Positions 1 through 8,620 of a DNA stretch of 64,000 nucleotides are shown piece after piece. The notes beneath the pieces were generated by a model. The model did not search any database and was not told where the DNA came from. It saw only the letters and a program-made list of their open reading frames with translations. Source of the stretch: CBDFKB01 sp965248715 (GTDB lineage Bacteria; Pseudomonadota; Alphaproteobacteria; Rhizobiales; Rhizobiaceae); assembly GCA_965248715.1 (NCBI GenBank), contig CBDFKB010000008.1, positions 248,001-312,000 of the forward strand, read 5' to 3'. Numbering within the stretch: the first letter of the stretch is position 1; every line of letters begins with the position of its first letter. The translations under genes and the position numbers were made by a program.

Positions 1-668
1 TGGGCAAAGGTATTGCAGGAATTGCGACGCCAGACTCAGGGCAGATTGTGCTTCAGGGAGGAGATCCAACCACGCCGTCAATCCACGAACTGACAAAATG
101 CGGGCTGGGTTATGTCCCTGCAGAAAGAATGTCGGAGGGCATGATCAACGCCTATTCAGTGGCCTGGAACCTTTCTCTGGCCGGAGGGTTGGATAAATTT
201 TCAAACCGTTTTGGAGTATGGCGCACCGGGCACGAAATCGAAGTGACCCAAGCCTATATTGACCGGCTGTCCATCAAGGCGCGTGGCCCGCACGATATTT
301 GCGAAACGCTGTCTGGTGGGAATCAGCAAAAAATTGTCCTTGCGCGTTGGCTCTGCCGGGACCCACAAATTCTCATTCTGGATAATCCGACACGCGGCGT
401 GGATGCTGGTGCAAAAGAGGAGATCTATCAACTGATACGCGAGCTTTGTTCTCGCGGCGTTGGAATTTTCTTGATAACCGATGACCTGCTTGAACTGATC
501 GGGCTTTCCAATCGTGTCGTCATCATGCAACACGGAAAGATTGCAAAGATTGTGGATGCACCCGCTGACTGCAAACCTTCCGAGCGAGCACTCGTTGCTG
601 CCATGTTGGAAGCTCCGCCTGATGCGGATGATGTGGGACATGACAACAAGCTGGCGCTTGCATCATGA
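1..668 (+). CDS. Sugar ABC importer ATPase, C-terminal part (RbsA/XylG type)
   Basis: The frame is already open at the window edge (first full codon at base 3), so the N-terminal half is missing. The 221 visible residues are the second nucleotide-binding domain of a two-domain carbohydrate importer ATPase. The signature LSGGNQQK is at visible residues 103-110 and Walker B is ILILDNPTRGVD at about 123-134. The residue after the Walker B Asp is Asn, where most ABC ATPases have the catalytic Glu; second domains of this family are often degenerate, so this need not be a defect. It would energise the permease that follows, whose ATG overlaps this stop (ATGA, 665-668). The substrate cannot be told; ribose-like sugars or polyols are typical of the family. 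Confidence 0.93.
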   Translation, partial: GKGIAGIATPDSGQIVLQGGDPTTPSIHELTKCGLGYVPAERMSEGMINAYSVAWNLSLAGGLDKFSNRFGVWRTGHEIEVTQAYIDRLSIKARGPHDICETLSGGNQQKIVLARWLCRDPQILILDNPTRGVDAGAKEEIYQLIRELCSRGVGIFLITDDLLELIGLSNRVVIMQHGKIAKIVDAPADCKPSERALVAAMLEAPPDADDVGHDNKLALAS

Positions 669-1639
669 ATGCCCGTGAGATCCTCAAGAGTGCGAACAAT
701 CATCTCAACATGAGCGGCATGGGACTTCCGGTCGCTGTGGTCCTTGCCCTGATTGTATTCTTTGCCATCGGCTCCGACGCTTTCCTCAGCTTGCGAAATC
801 TGACGGCAATCTCCGGGCAGGCGAGTGCACTGTTACTCGCGTGTCTGGGTGCGACGTTCGTAATTTTGATGGGTAGTATTGACCTGTCTGTTGGAGCGAT
901 CGTCCTCCTAGTCGGCGCAGTTACGGTCAAGGTGCTGAACGCTTACGACATTGGCGTAGGTGCGGTTCTCGTAGGGCTTTTTGTCGGTGCGATCCTCGGC
1001 GGTGCCAACGGGTTGGTTTTTGCCTTCGGACGCATCCCCTCATTTGTTGTGACATTGGGATCGTTGTCGGTGTTCACTGGCGCTGCCTGGGAAATTCTCG
1101 AAGGGCGTGCCTTGCGCTTCGATTCGCTACCTTTCGAGGAACTTGCAATTGGCCAGCTTATTCCGCGATTTCCCAACATCGCACTCATTGCCGTGTCGGT
1201 CTGGGCGCTCATGGTGGTTCTGTGTTTTGCAACCCGATTTGGCCGTTACATGTACATCATCGGTGGCGGTGAGGCAGTGGCGACAACAGCCGGTATCCCC
1301 GTTCGACGTTACAAAATCTACGCATTCATGTTGTCCGGGGCAATGGCGGGCCTGGCCGGGGCTTTGGCGGTGGCACGGCTTGGGACGGCCGGTCCAACGT
1401 TGGGCCAGGACCTGCTTTTGAATTCGCTCGCGGCAATCGTGGTCGGCGGAACATCTTTGTCGGGTGGAATCGGGGGGGTCCATAGAACACTCATCGGTGT
1501 GTTGATCATCGTACTGCTCGATAACGGGCTCAACCTGATGGGGGTGAATCAATACTCACAGATGATGGTGAAAGGAGCGGTTGTTATCGCTGCGGTTTTG
1601 GTCAGTCAGGACCGCGCAAAAGCAACTGTCGTCAAATGA
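665..1639 (+). CDS. Sugar ABC importer permease (RbsC family)
   Basis: This 324-residue, very hydrophobic protein has the pattern of the ribose-type permease family (BPD_transp_2): an N-terminal helix from about residue 18, then repeated Gly/Ala-rich membrane segments. The family motif GSIDLSVGAI is present near residues 70-80, with GRIPSFVVTLGSLS after it. It is translationally coupled to the ATPase in front by a 4-base overlap. No periplasmic binding protein of the matching type lies downstream, since the next gene encodes a different class of binding protein; its partner is presumably upstream, outside the window. Confidence 0.93.
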   Translation: MNAREILKSANNHLNMSGMGLPVAVVLALIVFFAIGSDAFLSLRNLTAISGQASALLLACLGATFVILMGSIDLSVGAIVLLVGAVTVKVLNAYDIGVGAVLVGLFVGAILGGANGLVFAFGRIPSFVVTLGSLSVFTGAAWEILEGRALRFDSLPFEELAIGQLIPRFPNIALIAVSVWALMVVLCFATRFGRYMYIIGGGEAVATTAGIPVRRYKIYAFMLSGAMAGLAGALAVARLGTAGPTLGQDLLLNSLAAIVVGGTSLSGGIGGVHRTLIGVLIIVLLDNGLNLMGVNQYSQMMVKGAVVIAAVLVSQDRAKATVVK

Positions 1640-1721
1640 CCGGGGCAATCAAGGACACCGCCCGGTGGTGTGTTTTATCAGGCAAATGAAGAACTAAGAC
1701 GTGAAAAATGGGAGACTGAAT

Positions 1722-3206
1722 ATGAAAACACGTAACACAGTTACCAATCGCGACCGGAGAAAATTTATGCAATCTGCGGCCGTATGCGCGACCGCGGCCG
1801 CTGTTGCTCCGTCATTTATAATGTCACCGCGCAAAGCTCATGCTTCGACGCTGGCAAATGTCCACGATGAAGCGGCTAAAAAGGCCAAGGAGCTTGCTGC
1901 CGGGCGCACAGTGAGCCTGAAAATTCTCCAACCTTCCGGCTCACTCGGCAACGTCAAGCCGGTGGCGGACAAATTCACTGCCCAAACTGGAATTACCGTT
2001 GAATATCTGGAAGTGCCACTGGGTGAAATTACGCAGAAGATACTTCTTGAATCGGTTGCCAAGACCGGGGCTTTCGACCTCGCGTTGCCTGCCACATTTG
2101 GCATTCCTGACCTCGTTGAGTCTGGCATTCTGGTGAATCTTGATCAGTATGCAGGCAAGTATGAGCCTGATAGTTTTCAGGATGATGCGCTGTACTCGAC
2201 CGGCGATTACTACAAGGGAAGCCTCTACGGTTATCAGACCGATGGCGACACTTATGTCATGTTCTACAATAAGGAATGGCTGGACAATCCCGAGGAGAAC
2301 AAGAAATTTTCCGACAAGAACGGATATGACCTCAAGGTTCCCGACACCTGGGAGGAACTGGATGCCATGATGGCGCATTTCCACCGTCCCGACGATGGCA
2401 TGTATGGTGGAGCGCTCTATCGCACACAGTATTTTCTTGCCTGGGAGTGGTGGGTCCGTTTCCATGCCAAAGGGTATTTCCCGCTCGATGATGATCTAAA
2501 TCCTCAGATCAACAATGAAGCTGGCGTAAAGGCCCTGGAAGAAATGGTTGCCGCCTCCAAACACCTTTACCCTGGTGCACGCGCCAATGGTTTGTTTGAA
2601 AATTTCGAGGCCTTTGGCAAAGGAGACAAGTTCTGCAACATTGGCTGGGGCGGTACGCAGAAGTTCCTCAACAGCGACAAGTCTAACATCAAGGGCAAGA
2701 TGGCATTTGGCCCTACACCGGGTGGAATGGTTGATGGAGAACTGCTCAAAACACCATACTTCAATTGGGGCTGGAACTACGTAGTATCGAGCGTGTCGAA
2801 GGAGGCGGAAATCGCTTATCTGTTCTCCTTGTTCGCCTGCAGCCCGGCAATGTCGACAGTGGCGGTGCGCGATCCTGGTGGATATTTTGATCCGTTCCGC
2901 GGCGCTCACTATGAAGATGCAGAAATCGTGAAAACCTACACACCTGAATTCCTGAAGGTGCACAAGGCATCCATGGAAGGCTCCATTCCCGATCTGTATC
3001 TTAAGGGGCAAGGTGAGTACTTTGACCAGCTGAGAACGAATTTGGGCGCGGCCGATGCTGGCACCAAGACGGCAAAACAGGCACTGGATGACACGGCCGC
3101 CTCCTGGTCGCGGATTACCAGGCGCATGGGTCACCGCAGCCAGGGCGTACAATGGTCATTCCTGAAGTCCATCTATCCAGCTTCAGTGCGTAACCGGCTG
3201 AAATAG
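1722..3206 (+). CDS. ABC importer substrate-binding protein (family 1) with Tat signal
   Basis: This is a 494-residue extracellular solute-binding protein. The N-terminus has a twin-arginine export signal (NRDRRKFMQ followed by an Ala-rich stretch and a likely cleavage site near KAHA-S), so it should be exported folded. The mature part has the family-1 fold pattern, for example KFTAQTGITVEYLEVP and TPYFNWGWNYVVSS. I chose ATG 1722 because GGAG lies 7 bases upstream; GTG 1701 in the same frame lacks a better site. It is the binding protein for the two permeases and two ATPases that follow. The ligand is unknown; importers with two separate ATPases include the rhizobial glycerol system, but I see nothing decisive. 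Confidence 0.9.
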   Translation: MKTRNTVTNRDRRKFMQSAAVCATAAAVAPSFIMSPRKAHASTLANVHDEAAKKAKELAAGRTVSLKILQPSGSLGNVKPVADKFTAQTGITVEYLEVPLGEITQKILLESVAKTGAFDLALPATFGIPDLVESGILVNLDQYAGKYEPDSFQDDALYSTGDYYKGSLYGYQTDGDTYVMFYNKEWLDNPEENKKFSDKNGYDLKVPDTWEELDAMMAHFHRPDDGMYGGALYRTQYFLAWEWWVRFHAKGYFPLDDDLNPQINNEAGVKALEEMVAASKHLYPGARANGLFENFEAFGKGDKFCNIGWGGTQKFLNSDKSNIKGKMAFGPTPGGMVDGELLKTPYFNWGWNYVVSSVSKEAEIAYLFSLFACSPAMSTVAVRDPGGYFDPFRGAHYEDAEIVKTYTPEFLKVHKASMEGSIPDLYLKGQGEYFDQLRTNLGAADAGTKTAKQALDDTAASWSRITRRMGHRSQGVQWSFLKSIYPASVRNRLK

Positions 3207-3290
3207 GACAATATTTTGTGCCGTGCGTGAAATGTCACGCACGGCATGCTTTTTCGCAGCGCATCCGATGGCATAAAGCAGCTGAGCCAT

Positions 3291-3396
3291 CTAGAGCGTG
3301 TCACCCAAAAGTGGGTACCGGTTTTGGGAAAAATGACACGCATAAACAAAGAGATAGCGCGACGAAGCTATTCCAACGCTTCGTGAAACGCGTTCG
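3291..3396 (+). repeat. RIME-like palindromic element R1
   Basis: It starts with CTAG (3291-3294) and carries the GTGTCA-type first hairpin (GCGTGTCA ... TGACACGC with a CCCAAAA/TTTTGGG inner stem), followed by the second hairpin with ACGAAGC/GCTTCGT arms. The right end is degraded and lacks the usual GCGCTAG. It lies between the binding-protein gene and the first permease of the same operon and supplies the sequence just upstream of the permease start. Confidence 0.85.
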
Positions 3397-3405
3397 TTGA
3401 AGAAC

Positions 3406-4296
3406 ATGGGCAATCAAACGGTCATGAAACGAATCCCGTTTAACGTACAACTCGTTCTTCCTGCACAGCTAACGATAATGTTTATCGTAGTCGTTCCAAC
3501 CCTGATCCTCATCTGGCTTGCATTGACGGATTGGCAACCGACCCAGAACATTCCATGGTTCAAAGCGAATTTCTATTGGTTCTGGAACTTCCTGGACCTC
3601 TGGCATGACGAACGTTTCGTCAATTCCGTGCTCCGCACGCTTTTTGTTGTCGCCGTCTGCATCACCATTGAGCTTTTTCTTGCACTTGGCCTGGCCTTAT
3701 TATTCTTGGATGAGTGGCCATGGCGGAAAGTGGCTGTTAGCATAATTATTCTGCCAATGATGATCATCCCCGTGGATGCCGCGAATGCCTTTTTCATGCT
3801 CTTTAACGAGCATGGCCCTATCAATCATCTCATTACAATACTGACCGGGGAAGTGTTTGAGTTCTCATGGCTCTCGCATCCAACCTGGGCCATGGTGCCG
3901 ATCATGCTTGCCGAAATTTGGCAATGGACACCACTTATGTTTCTGCTGGTTTTGACAGGATTGATGAACCTTCCGGAAAACCAGATTCGCGCTGCCGTTG
4001 GGTTGGGTGCTGGGCCGGTGCGGATATTTTTTCGTGTAATGCTTCCCCTCCTTCTTCCGGTGATTTCAATTGCCGTAGTGATACGCGCGATCGAAACGTT
4101 CAAGATTTTTGATCCAATCTACATTTTGACACGTGGACAGCCCGGCGGAGCGACGGAAACAATCTCAATGTACATGTACAACGGAGCGTTCGTTTATTTC
4201 CGTATGGGTTACATTGCTGCTGCCGCGCTTCTGGTTCTGGCGGTGGTCGTATCGATATGCCTGGTTCTGGCCAAACCGCTTCGCAGACACGGGTAG
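3406..4296 (+). CDS. ABC importer permease (MalF/UgpA type)
   Basis: This is a 296-residue inner-membrane permease with about six hydrophobic segments. It has the binding-protein-dependent transport motif near its C-terminal third (EAA-like loop LPENQIRAAVGLGAGPVRIF). The start is uncertain: TTG 3397, ATG 3406 and ATG 3424 are all in frame. I took 3406 because GAAG lies just upstream; 3424 gives MKRIPFNVQ, which is also a natural N-terminus. The RIME-like element R1 ends right in front of it. It is followed after 7 bases by the second permease. Confidence 0.9.
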   Translation: MGNQTVMKRIPFNVQLVLPAQLTIMFIVVVPTLILIWLALTDWQPTQNIPWFKANFYWFWNFLDLWHDERFVNSVLRTLFVVAVCITIELFLALGLALLFLDEWPWRKVAVSIIILPMMIIPVDAANAFFMLFNEHGPINHLITILTGEVFEFSWLSHPTWAMVPIMLAEIWQWTPLMFLLVLTGLMNLPENQIRAAVGLGAGPVRIFFRVMLPLLLPVISIAVVIRAIETFKIFDPIYILTRGQPGGATETISMYMYNGAFVYFRMGYIAAAALLVLAVVVSICLVLAKPLRRHG

Positions 4297-4303
4297 AGAT
4301 ACG

Positions 4304-5194
4304 ATGATGGGACAACATAAAAAGTGGCAAACCGTTCTGAAGCGTACGGCTGTGATCATTGCTGCGATCATCGCTTTTTTTCCAATCTACTGGCTCATTG
4401 CCACGTCCTTCAAGCCTTTTGAAGAATGGGCTAATTGGCCGCCAATCTGGCTGACTGACAATCCAACTTTGCAAAACTACCGAATAGTGTTTTTCCCTGA
4501 TCTGGCGCAAGAATTTGCCGCCGAGCAGCAGGGGTCTCTTGACTATAAAGTTTCAGGAAGCGCCTGGAATGCCTTCAAGGGTTCAGCGATCATTTCAGTT
4601 TGCGCAACGGTCATATCCGTTGGGTTCGGAACTCTTGCAGCCTATTCGATCGTGCGCTTCAATACCGGCGGCAGGAATTACCCATTTCAGTTCCTCACAG
4701 TCCGCATGGTGCCGCCAATCGCTGTGGTCGTGCCAATGGTTGTGTTGTTCTCAATCCTCAAGTTATCGGATACTTATTTGGGTCTGATACTGGCTTATTC
4801 AGCGTTCACACTCCCATTCTCAATCTGGATGATTCGATCGTTTATCGAAGATGTTCCTGCCGAGTTGGAAGGTGCGGCAATGGTCCACGGCATGGGCCAG
4901 TTCAGAGCATTCGTGACCGTGACCTTGCCACTGGTCAAAGGCGGCATTCTCTCCACGGCTCTGTTTATCTTTATCCTGAATTGGTCGGAGTTTCTCTTCG
5001 CATTGGTGTTGACTGCGGGCAATGTCGTAACCGTGACATTGCAGGTGGCAAATTACGTGTCTGCGTCTTCCGGCAAACTTTACGGAGTGCAGGCGGCCTT
5101 GGGCACGGTCTCAACTCTGCCGGTGATTTTGTTCGGATACATGATTCAAAAGCACATTGTTCGAGGGCTTACTTTTGGAGCCATCAAACGATGA
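4304..5194 (+). CDS. ABC importer permease (MalG/UgpE type)
   Basis: This 296-residue permease pairs with the gene before it. It has about six membrane spans and the conserved cytoplasmic loop that contacts the ATPases (AELEGAAMVHGMGQFRAF). The open frame extends 57 codons further upstream into the preceding permease gene, but that part is not membrane-like; ATG 4304 or 4307 after the previous stop fits the operon. An extra periplasmic stretch after the first helix (about residues 45-85) is typical of carbohydrate permeases of this class. Its stop overlaps the next start (ATGA, 5191-5194). Confidence 0.9.
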   Translation: MMGQHKKWQTVLKRTAVIIAAIIAFFPIYWLIATSFKPFEEWANWPPIWLTDNPTLQNYRIVFFPDLAQEFAAEQQGSLDYKVSGSAWNAFKGSAIISVCATVISVGFGTLAAYSIVRFNTGGRNYPFQFLTVRMVPPIAVVVPMVVLFSILKLSDTYLGLILAYSAFTLPFSIWMIRSFIEDVPAELEGAAMVHGMGQFRAFVTVTLPLVKGGILSTALFIFILNWSEFLFALVLTAGNVVTVTLQVANYVSASSGKLYGVQAALGTVSTLPVILFGYMIQKHIVRGLTFGAIKR

Positions 5195-6306
5195 ACGCCA
5201 TAAACACAGACGGCGTGAAGCTGGAGTTGTGCAATCTGCGGAAAACGTTTGACGGCGTCGATGCTGTGAGAAGGTCGAACCTGACCCTCAATCGGGGGGA
5301 ATTTTTAAGTCTTCTTGGCCCGTCAGGATGCGGCAAGTCGACGACGCTGGCCATGATAGCCGGTTTTTTGGAACCCACATCGGGCGATATTCTCATTGAT
5401 GGAAAGTCAATCACCGGCGTTCCGGTGCAAAAAAGGCGGATCGGGCTGGTCTTCCAGGACTACGCCATTTTCACCAGGTTATCGGTGAAGCAGAATTTGT
5501 TGTTCGGCCTGGAAGCACAAAAAGTGCCTCGGGCAGAACGAGAGAGGACAGTAGCGGAATTTTCCGAAAAACTCGATTTGGCGGGATTGATGAAGGCCAG
5601 GGGTGGCGACCTGAACATGAGTGAAATGCAACGCGTTGCGCTCGCTCGTGTATTGGTGACCAAGCCGCAGTTGCTGCTTCTGGACGAGCCCATGTCGAAT
5701 TTGGATGCAGCTCTCAGGGCCACGCTGCGGGCGGAACTGAAGCGTATCCAGAAAGATCTTGATCAGACTGTTTTATATGTAACTCACGATCAGGTTGAAG
5801 CGATGGCCATGTCAGACCAGATTGCCGTCATGAATACGGGCGACATTTTGCAAATAGCATCGCCGCGCGAGATCTATCATCGACCGAAGAACAGGTTTGT
5901 GGCCGAGTTTATAGGTGATCCGCCGATCAATATGATCCCATGCCATGTGTTTGAATCCGCTGGGACACTCAAACTGTCCACTGCGATTGAACAAGGACGT
6001 ACGCTCGACAGGACAAACGTGACACCAGGCGATTATTTACTGGCCATACGCGCCCATCAGGTCAAAGCGGACCACAAAGCGTTTGAGGGTTCGGCAGAAA
6101 GCGTTGTCATGCTTGTTGAGAACTTTGGATCTGAACATGTTCTTCACGTTACATATGGCGACGACTATTTAACGGTCATGGTCCCTCCCGGTTTTGCCCG
6201 TGAAGGTGTTCGGGTGCATGTCCAGTTCGATTTGGTGGATGCACACATCGTTGTTCCCGATACAGGGGAAATTCACTATGCCGGCGAGCGTCGGCAAGCG
6301 GCATGA
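5191..6306 (+). CDS. ABC importer ATPase with unusual signature motif (MalK family)
   Basis: This is a 371-residue ATPase of the carbohydrate-importer (MalK/UgpC) class. Walker A is GPSGCGKSTT, the Q-loop VFQDYAIF, Walker B LLLLDEPMSNLDA and the H-loop YVTHDQVEAMAMSDQ, all intact. The family signature LSGGQ is replaced by MSEMQ (context LNMSEMQRVALARV), so the two conserved glycines are gone. A C-terminal regulatory OB-like domain follows from about residue 240. The gene overlaps both neighbours by ATGA. The following gene encodes a second ATPase with a normal signature, so the importer probably uses an asymmetric ATPase pair. Confidence 0.92.
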   Translation: MNAINTDGVKLELCNLRKTFDGVDAVRRSNLTLNRGEFLSLLGPSGCGKSTTLAMIAGFLEPTSGDILIDGKSITGVPVQKRRIGLVFQDYAIFTRLSVKQNLLFGLEAQKVPRAERERTVAEFSEKLDLAGLMKARGGDLNMSEMQRVALARVLVTKPQLLLLDEPMSNLDAALRATLRAELKRIQKDLDQTVLYVTHDQVEAMAMSDQIAVMNTGDILQIASPREIYHRPKNRFVAEFIGDPPINMIPCHVFESAGTLKLSTAIEQGRTLDRTNVTPGDYLLAIRAHQVKADHKAFEGSAESVVMLVENFGSEHVLHVTYGDDYLTVMVPPGFAREGVRVHVQFDLVDAHIVVPDTGEIHYAGERRQAA

Positions 6307-7394
6307 AGCAGCTCTCGGTACAAGGCATCAATGTAAGTTTCGACGACGTCCAGGCGTTGCGCGATGCAGACTTCGAGGTGGGCGAGGGAGAATTCTTCTG
6401 TATCGTCGGACCGACCAATGCCGGCAAGTCTACGCTTCTGAAGACGATTGCAGGTCTGCTTCGCCCTGACAATGGGTCCGTCGTGTTGAAGGGGCGAGAT
6501 GTGACAAGTAAGCAGCCGAAAGACCGCAACGTCAGCCTGCTGTTTCAAAACATCGCCCTGTTTCCGAACCTCACAGGCTTTGAGAATATTGGCTTTCCGC
6601 TGCGAATTGCAGGGCTTGCCGAAACTGAAATCAGCCGCCGCGTAGAAGAGTTGGCTGCGATGTTGAAAATCGGCCATGTGCTGGACCGGCTCCCCAGAAC
6701 ATTCTCCGGCGGCGAACAGCAGCGAGTAGCCATTGGCCGGTCGATCGCCAGGCAAACCGACCTCTTGATGCTGGACGAGCCCCTTACAAATCTGGATGCG
6801 CGGATCAGGATAGCATTGCGAATTGAGTTTAAGGAAATTCACAGAAAACTGGGGCAGACGGTAATTTATGTCACTCACGATCAGGTCGAGGCGATGTCCA
6901 TGTCTGATCGAATTGCTGTGCTTCACGAAGGACGGTTCCAGCAGATCGGTACACCCGATGAAATATACAATCGGCCGGCCAACAGATTTGTTGCCGAATT
7001 CATAGGTCAGCCGCCAATGAACATTCTCGAGGCGAAGTTGTCGCGTGCGAATGGGGCGGCATGCATCGAAATTGGCAGCATACAATTTCCCCTTCGGCAG
7101 CATGAGGATTTGGCAGGTGAAGCTACATTGCCCGACAAACTCGCGCTTGGCATTCGTCCGGAAACGGTTCGGATATCCCAGACCCAAACGCCTGAAACGC
7201 CCAACAAAGCCCAAATAAAATGGGTGGAACATCTTGGCAGCATGTCGGTACTCGATCTGCAGTTTGGTCAGGATATGCTGCGAGCGAAAGTAGCGCCGAA
7301 CGATCCAGTGAGTTTATTGGATACCGCATGGTTTGGGTTCGATCCCCGGCCGGATCACTTGCTAAATCTGGAGACCGGCGAGTTCGTTAGATGA
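6303..7394 (+). CDS. ABC importer ATPase (second, MalK family)
   Basis: This 363-residue ATPase has Walker A GPTNAGKST, signature FSGGEQQRVAIGRS, Walker B LLMLDEPLTNLDA and H-loop YVTHDQVEAMSMSDR, plus a C-terminal regulatory domain. Unlike its upstream paralogue its signature glycines are present. The first codon overlaps the previous stop (ATGA 6303-6306). Two ATPases with two permeases and one binding protein fit a heteromeric type I importer. About 60 bases separate it from the next gene. Confidence 0.93.
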   Translation: MKQLSVQGINVSFDDVQALRDADFEVGEGEFFCIVGPTNAGKSTLLKTIAGLLRPDNGSVVLKGRDVTSKQPKDRNVSLLFQNIALFPNLTGFENIGFPLRIAGLAETEISRRVEELAAMLKIGHVLDRLPRTFSGGEQQRVAIGRSIARQTDLLMLDEPLTNLDARIRIALRIEFKEIHRKLGQTVIYVTHDQVEAMSMSDRIAVLHEGRFQQIGTPDEIYNRPANRFVAEFIGQPPMNILEAKLSRANGAACIEIGSIQFPLRQHEDLAGEATLPDKLALGIRPETVRISQTQTPETPNKAQIKWVEHLGSMSVLDLQFGQDMLRAKVAPNDPVSLLDTAWFGFDPRPDHLLNLETGEFVR

Positions 7395-7457
7395 AGCGGC
7401 TTGCCGGTTAAATTTCGATGGGCCTGAACAACCCTGTAAACACAAGGAGGTTTTGTT

Positions 7458-8618
7458 ATGTGTGTATGTCACGGCCCTGGTGGCCCCGGTGGACCGCTTC
7501 CCGGCAAATTCGAATACACGAAGTTTTCAGAAGATCTTGATCTCACGCCAACACGGTCGCTGGAAGAAGTGATTGCCATGAGTCCGGAGGAAATGGCCAA
7601 TGCCTCACGTCTGATAATTGGGACCTATAATGAGTTGCTGCAAACCGCTGCCAGTCTGGAAGACGATGGATACCGTCGGTTGATGACTGAATGCATCAGC
7701 AGCCCCAAGATCACATTTCTGGAATTGTACCCTGATGAAGATGATCGCCAGAAGCTCTTCAATGACATGGTCAAGCTCGGGTTCTTCAACCCCGATGACG
7801 ATCCAAATCACGTCTGGCCTGCCGACCACATGACGCCGCAAACCTATTTGACTGCGCCGTCCAGTCACAATGATTTTTACAACGCTCATCCTGGCGGCCT
7901 GGCGCTGACGGTCGCCTACAATATCCGGATTGCTGACAACTATACCGAGAATTATCGTCAGATGTATGGCTTGCCAATCAATCGAGATCTGCCGGTGGCA
8001 TCACTCCTGGTTCACGAATACCCAAAGGTATGGCTCTATCAGTGGCAGAATGACGGAACCTGGCTTGAAGAGCCGAGAACGGTATATGATGATACTTGGC
8101 ATGCGCACTGCATATACGTGACAGCTGAACTCATGCACCGGCGATTTGATGCCCGCATCGTCATGGCTATGGCGGCTGCGCACCAGATGTCGATGCTGGA
8201 TGCCTCAATGGATGGTCGCAATGTGGTTGCCAACTGGATCGGTCTGGACCGGGTTTGCCACTTCATAAAGTCGGCTGCGATCATGGCTCAGGTGGATCCG
8301 GTCGATTACGGTTTGCTGGAACGCAAGAACGGCGAGTTGACACTTGCAACCCAGCCTGCCGAGCAATGGGTCACCCATCTGGCCGATATGAACTGGCCTT
8401 ATACGATGGGTGCCGCGCATCTCTACACCTGGCCTATGTTGCAACAGATTGCAGAAGATACGCTGGGAGTATCCGGACGCGACCTGACCGGGCGGCCACT
8501 CAATCAACTGAAGAATTATGTCTGGTCGCAGATTGGGCAGATTCCCCTGTACGAAATTCTCGTCCGCGAAGGCTATGACGCAGCCAAGAAGACTGTGAAC
8601 CGGCTGGTTGCAAACTGA
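7458..8618 (+). CDS. Unrecognised protein with diverged HD-hydrolase-like histidine pattern
   Basis: This is a 386-residue soluble protein that I cannot assign. It begins with a Cys-His-Gly/Pro stretch (MCVCHGPGGPGGPLPG). Its middle part recalls HD-domain nucleases and phosphohydrolases: H137 in SSHND, H144 in NAHPGGLALTVAYN (compare the HPGGL..H core of YhaM-like HD proteins), then LLVHEYPK at 183-190 where an HD pair would stand but HE is found, and further His at 215, 217 and 242. Metal binding is therefore plausible but unproven. The start has a strong Shine-Dalgarno (AAGGAGG, 7444-7450). The malic enzyme gene begins 2 bases after its stop, so the two are certainly co-translated. Confidence 0.75.
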   Translation: MCVCHGPGGPGGPLPGKFEYTKFSEDLDLTPTRSLEEVIAMSPEEMANASRLIIGTYNELLQTAASLEDDGYRRLMTECISSPKITFLELYPDEDDRQKLFNDMVKLGFFNPDDDPNHVWPADHMTPQTYLTAPSSHNDFYNAHPGGLALTVAYNIRIADNYTENYRQMYGLPINRDLPVASLLVHEYPKVWLYQWQNDGTWLEEPRTVYDDTWHAHCIYVTAELMHRRFDARIVMAMAAAHQMSMLDASMDGRNVVANWIGLDRVCHFIKSAAIMAQVDPVDYGLLERKNGELTLATQPAEQWVTHLADMNWPYTMGAAHLYTWPMLQQIAEDTLGVSGRDLTGRPLNQLKNYVWSQIGQIPLYEILVREGYDAAKKTVNRLVAN

Positions 8619-8620
8619 AC

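Noticed and set aside
3218..3400. 60-codon frame on + after the binding-protein gene
   Set aside because: It runs through repeat R1; similar frames appear at other copies of the element and there is no ribosome site.
4600..5190. Long N-terminal extension (about 197 codons) of the first MalK-type ATPase frame
   Set aside because: The extension is the out-of-frame shadow of the permease gene; the ATG at 5191 overlaps the permease stop and begins the normal ATPase sequence.
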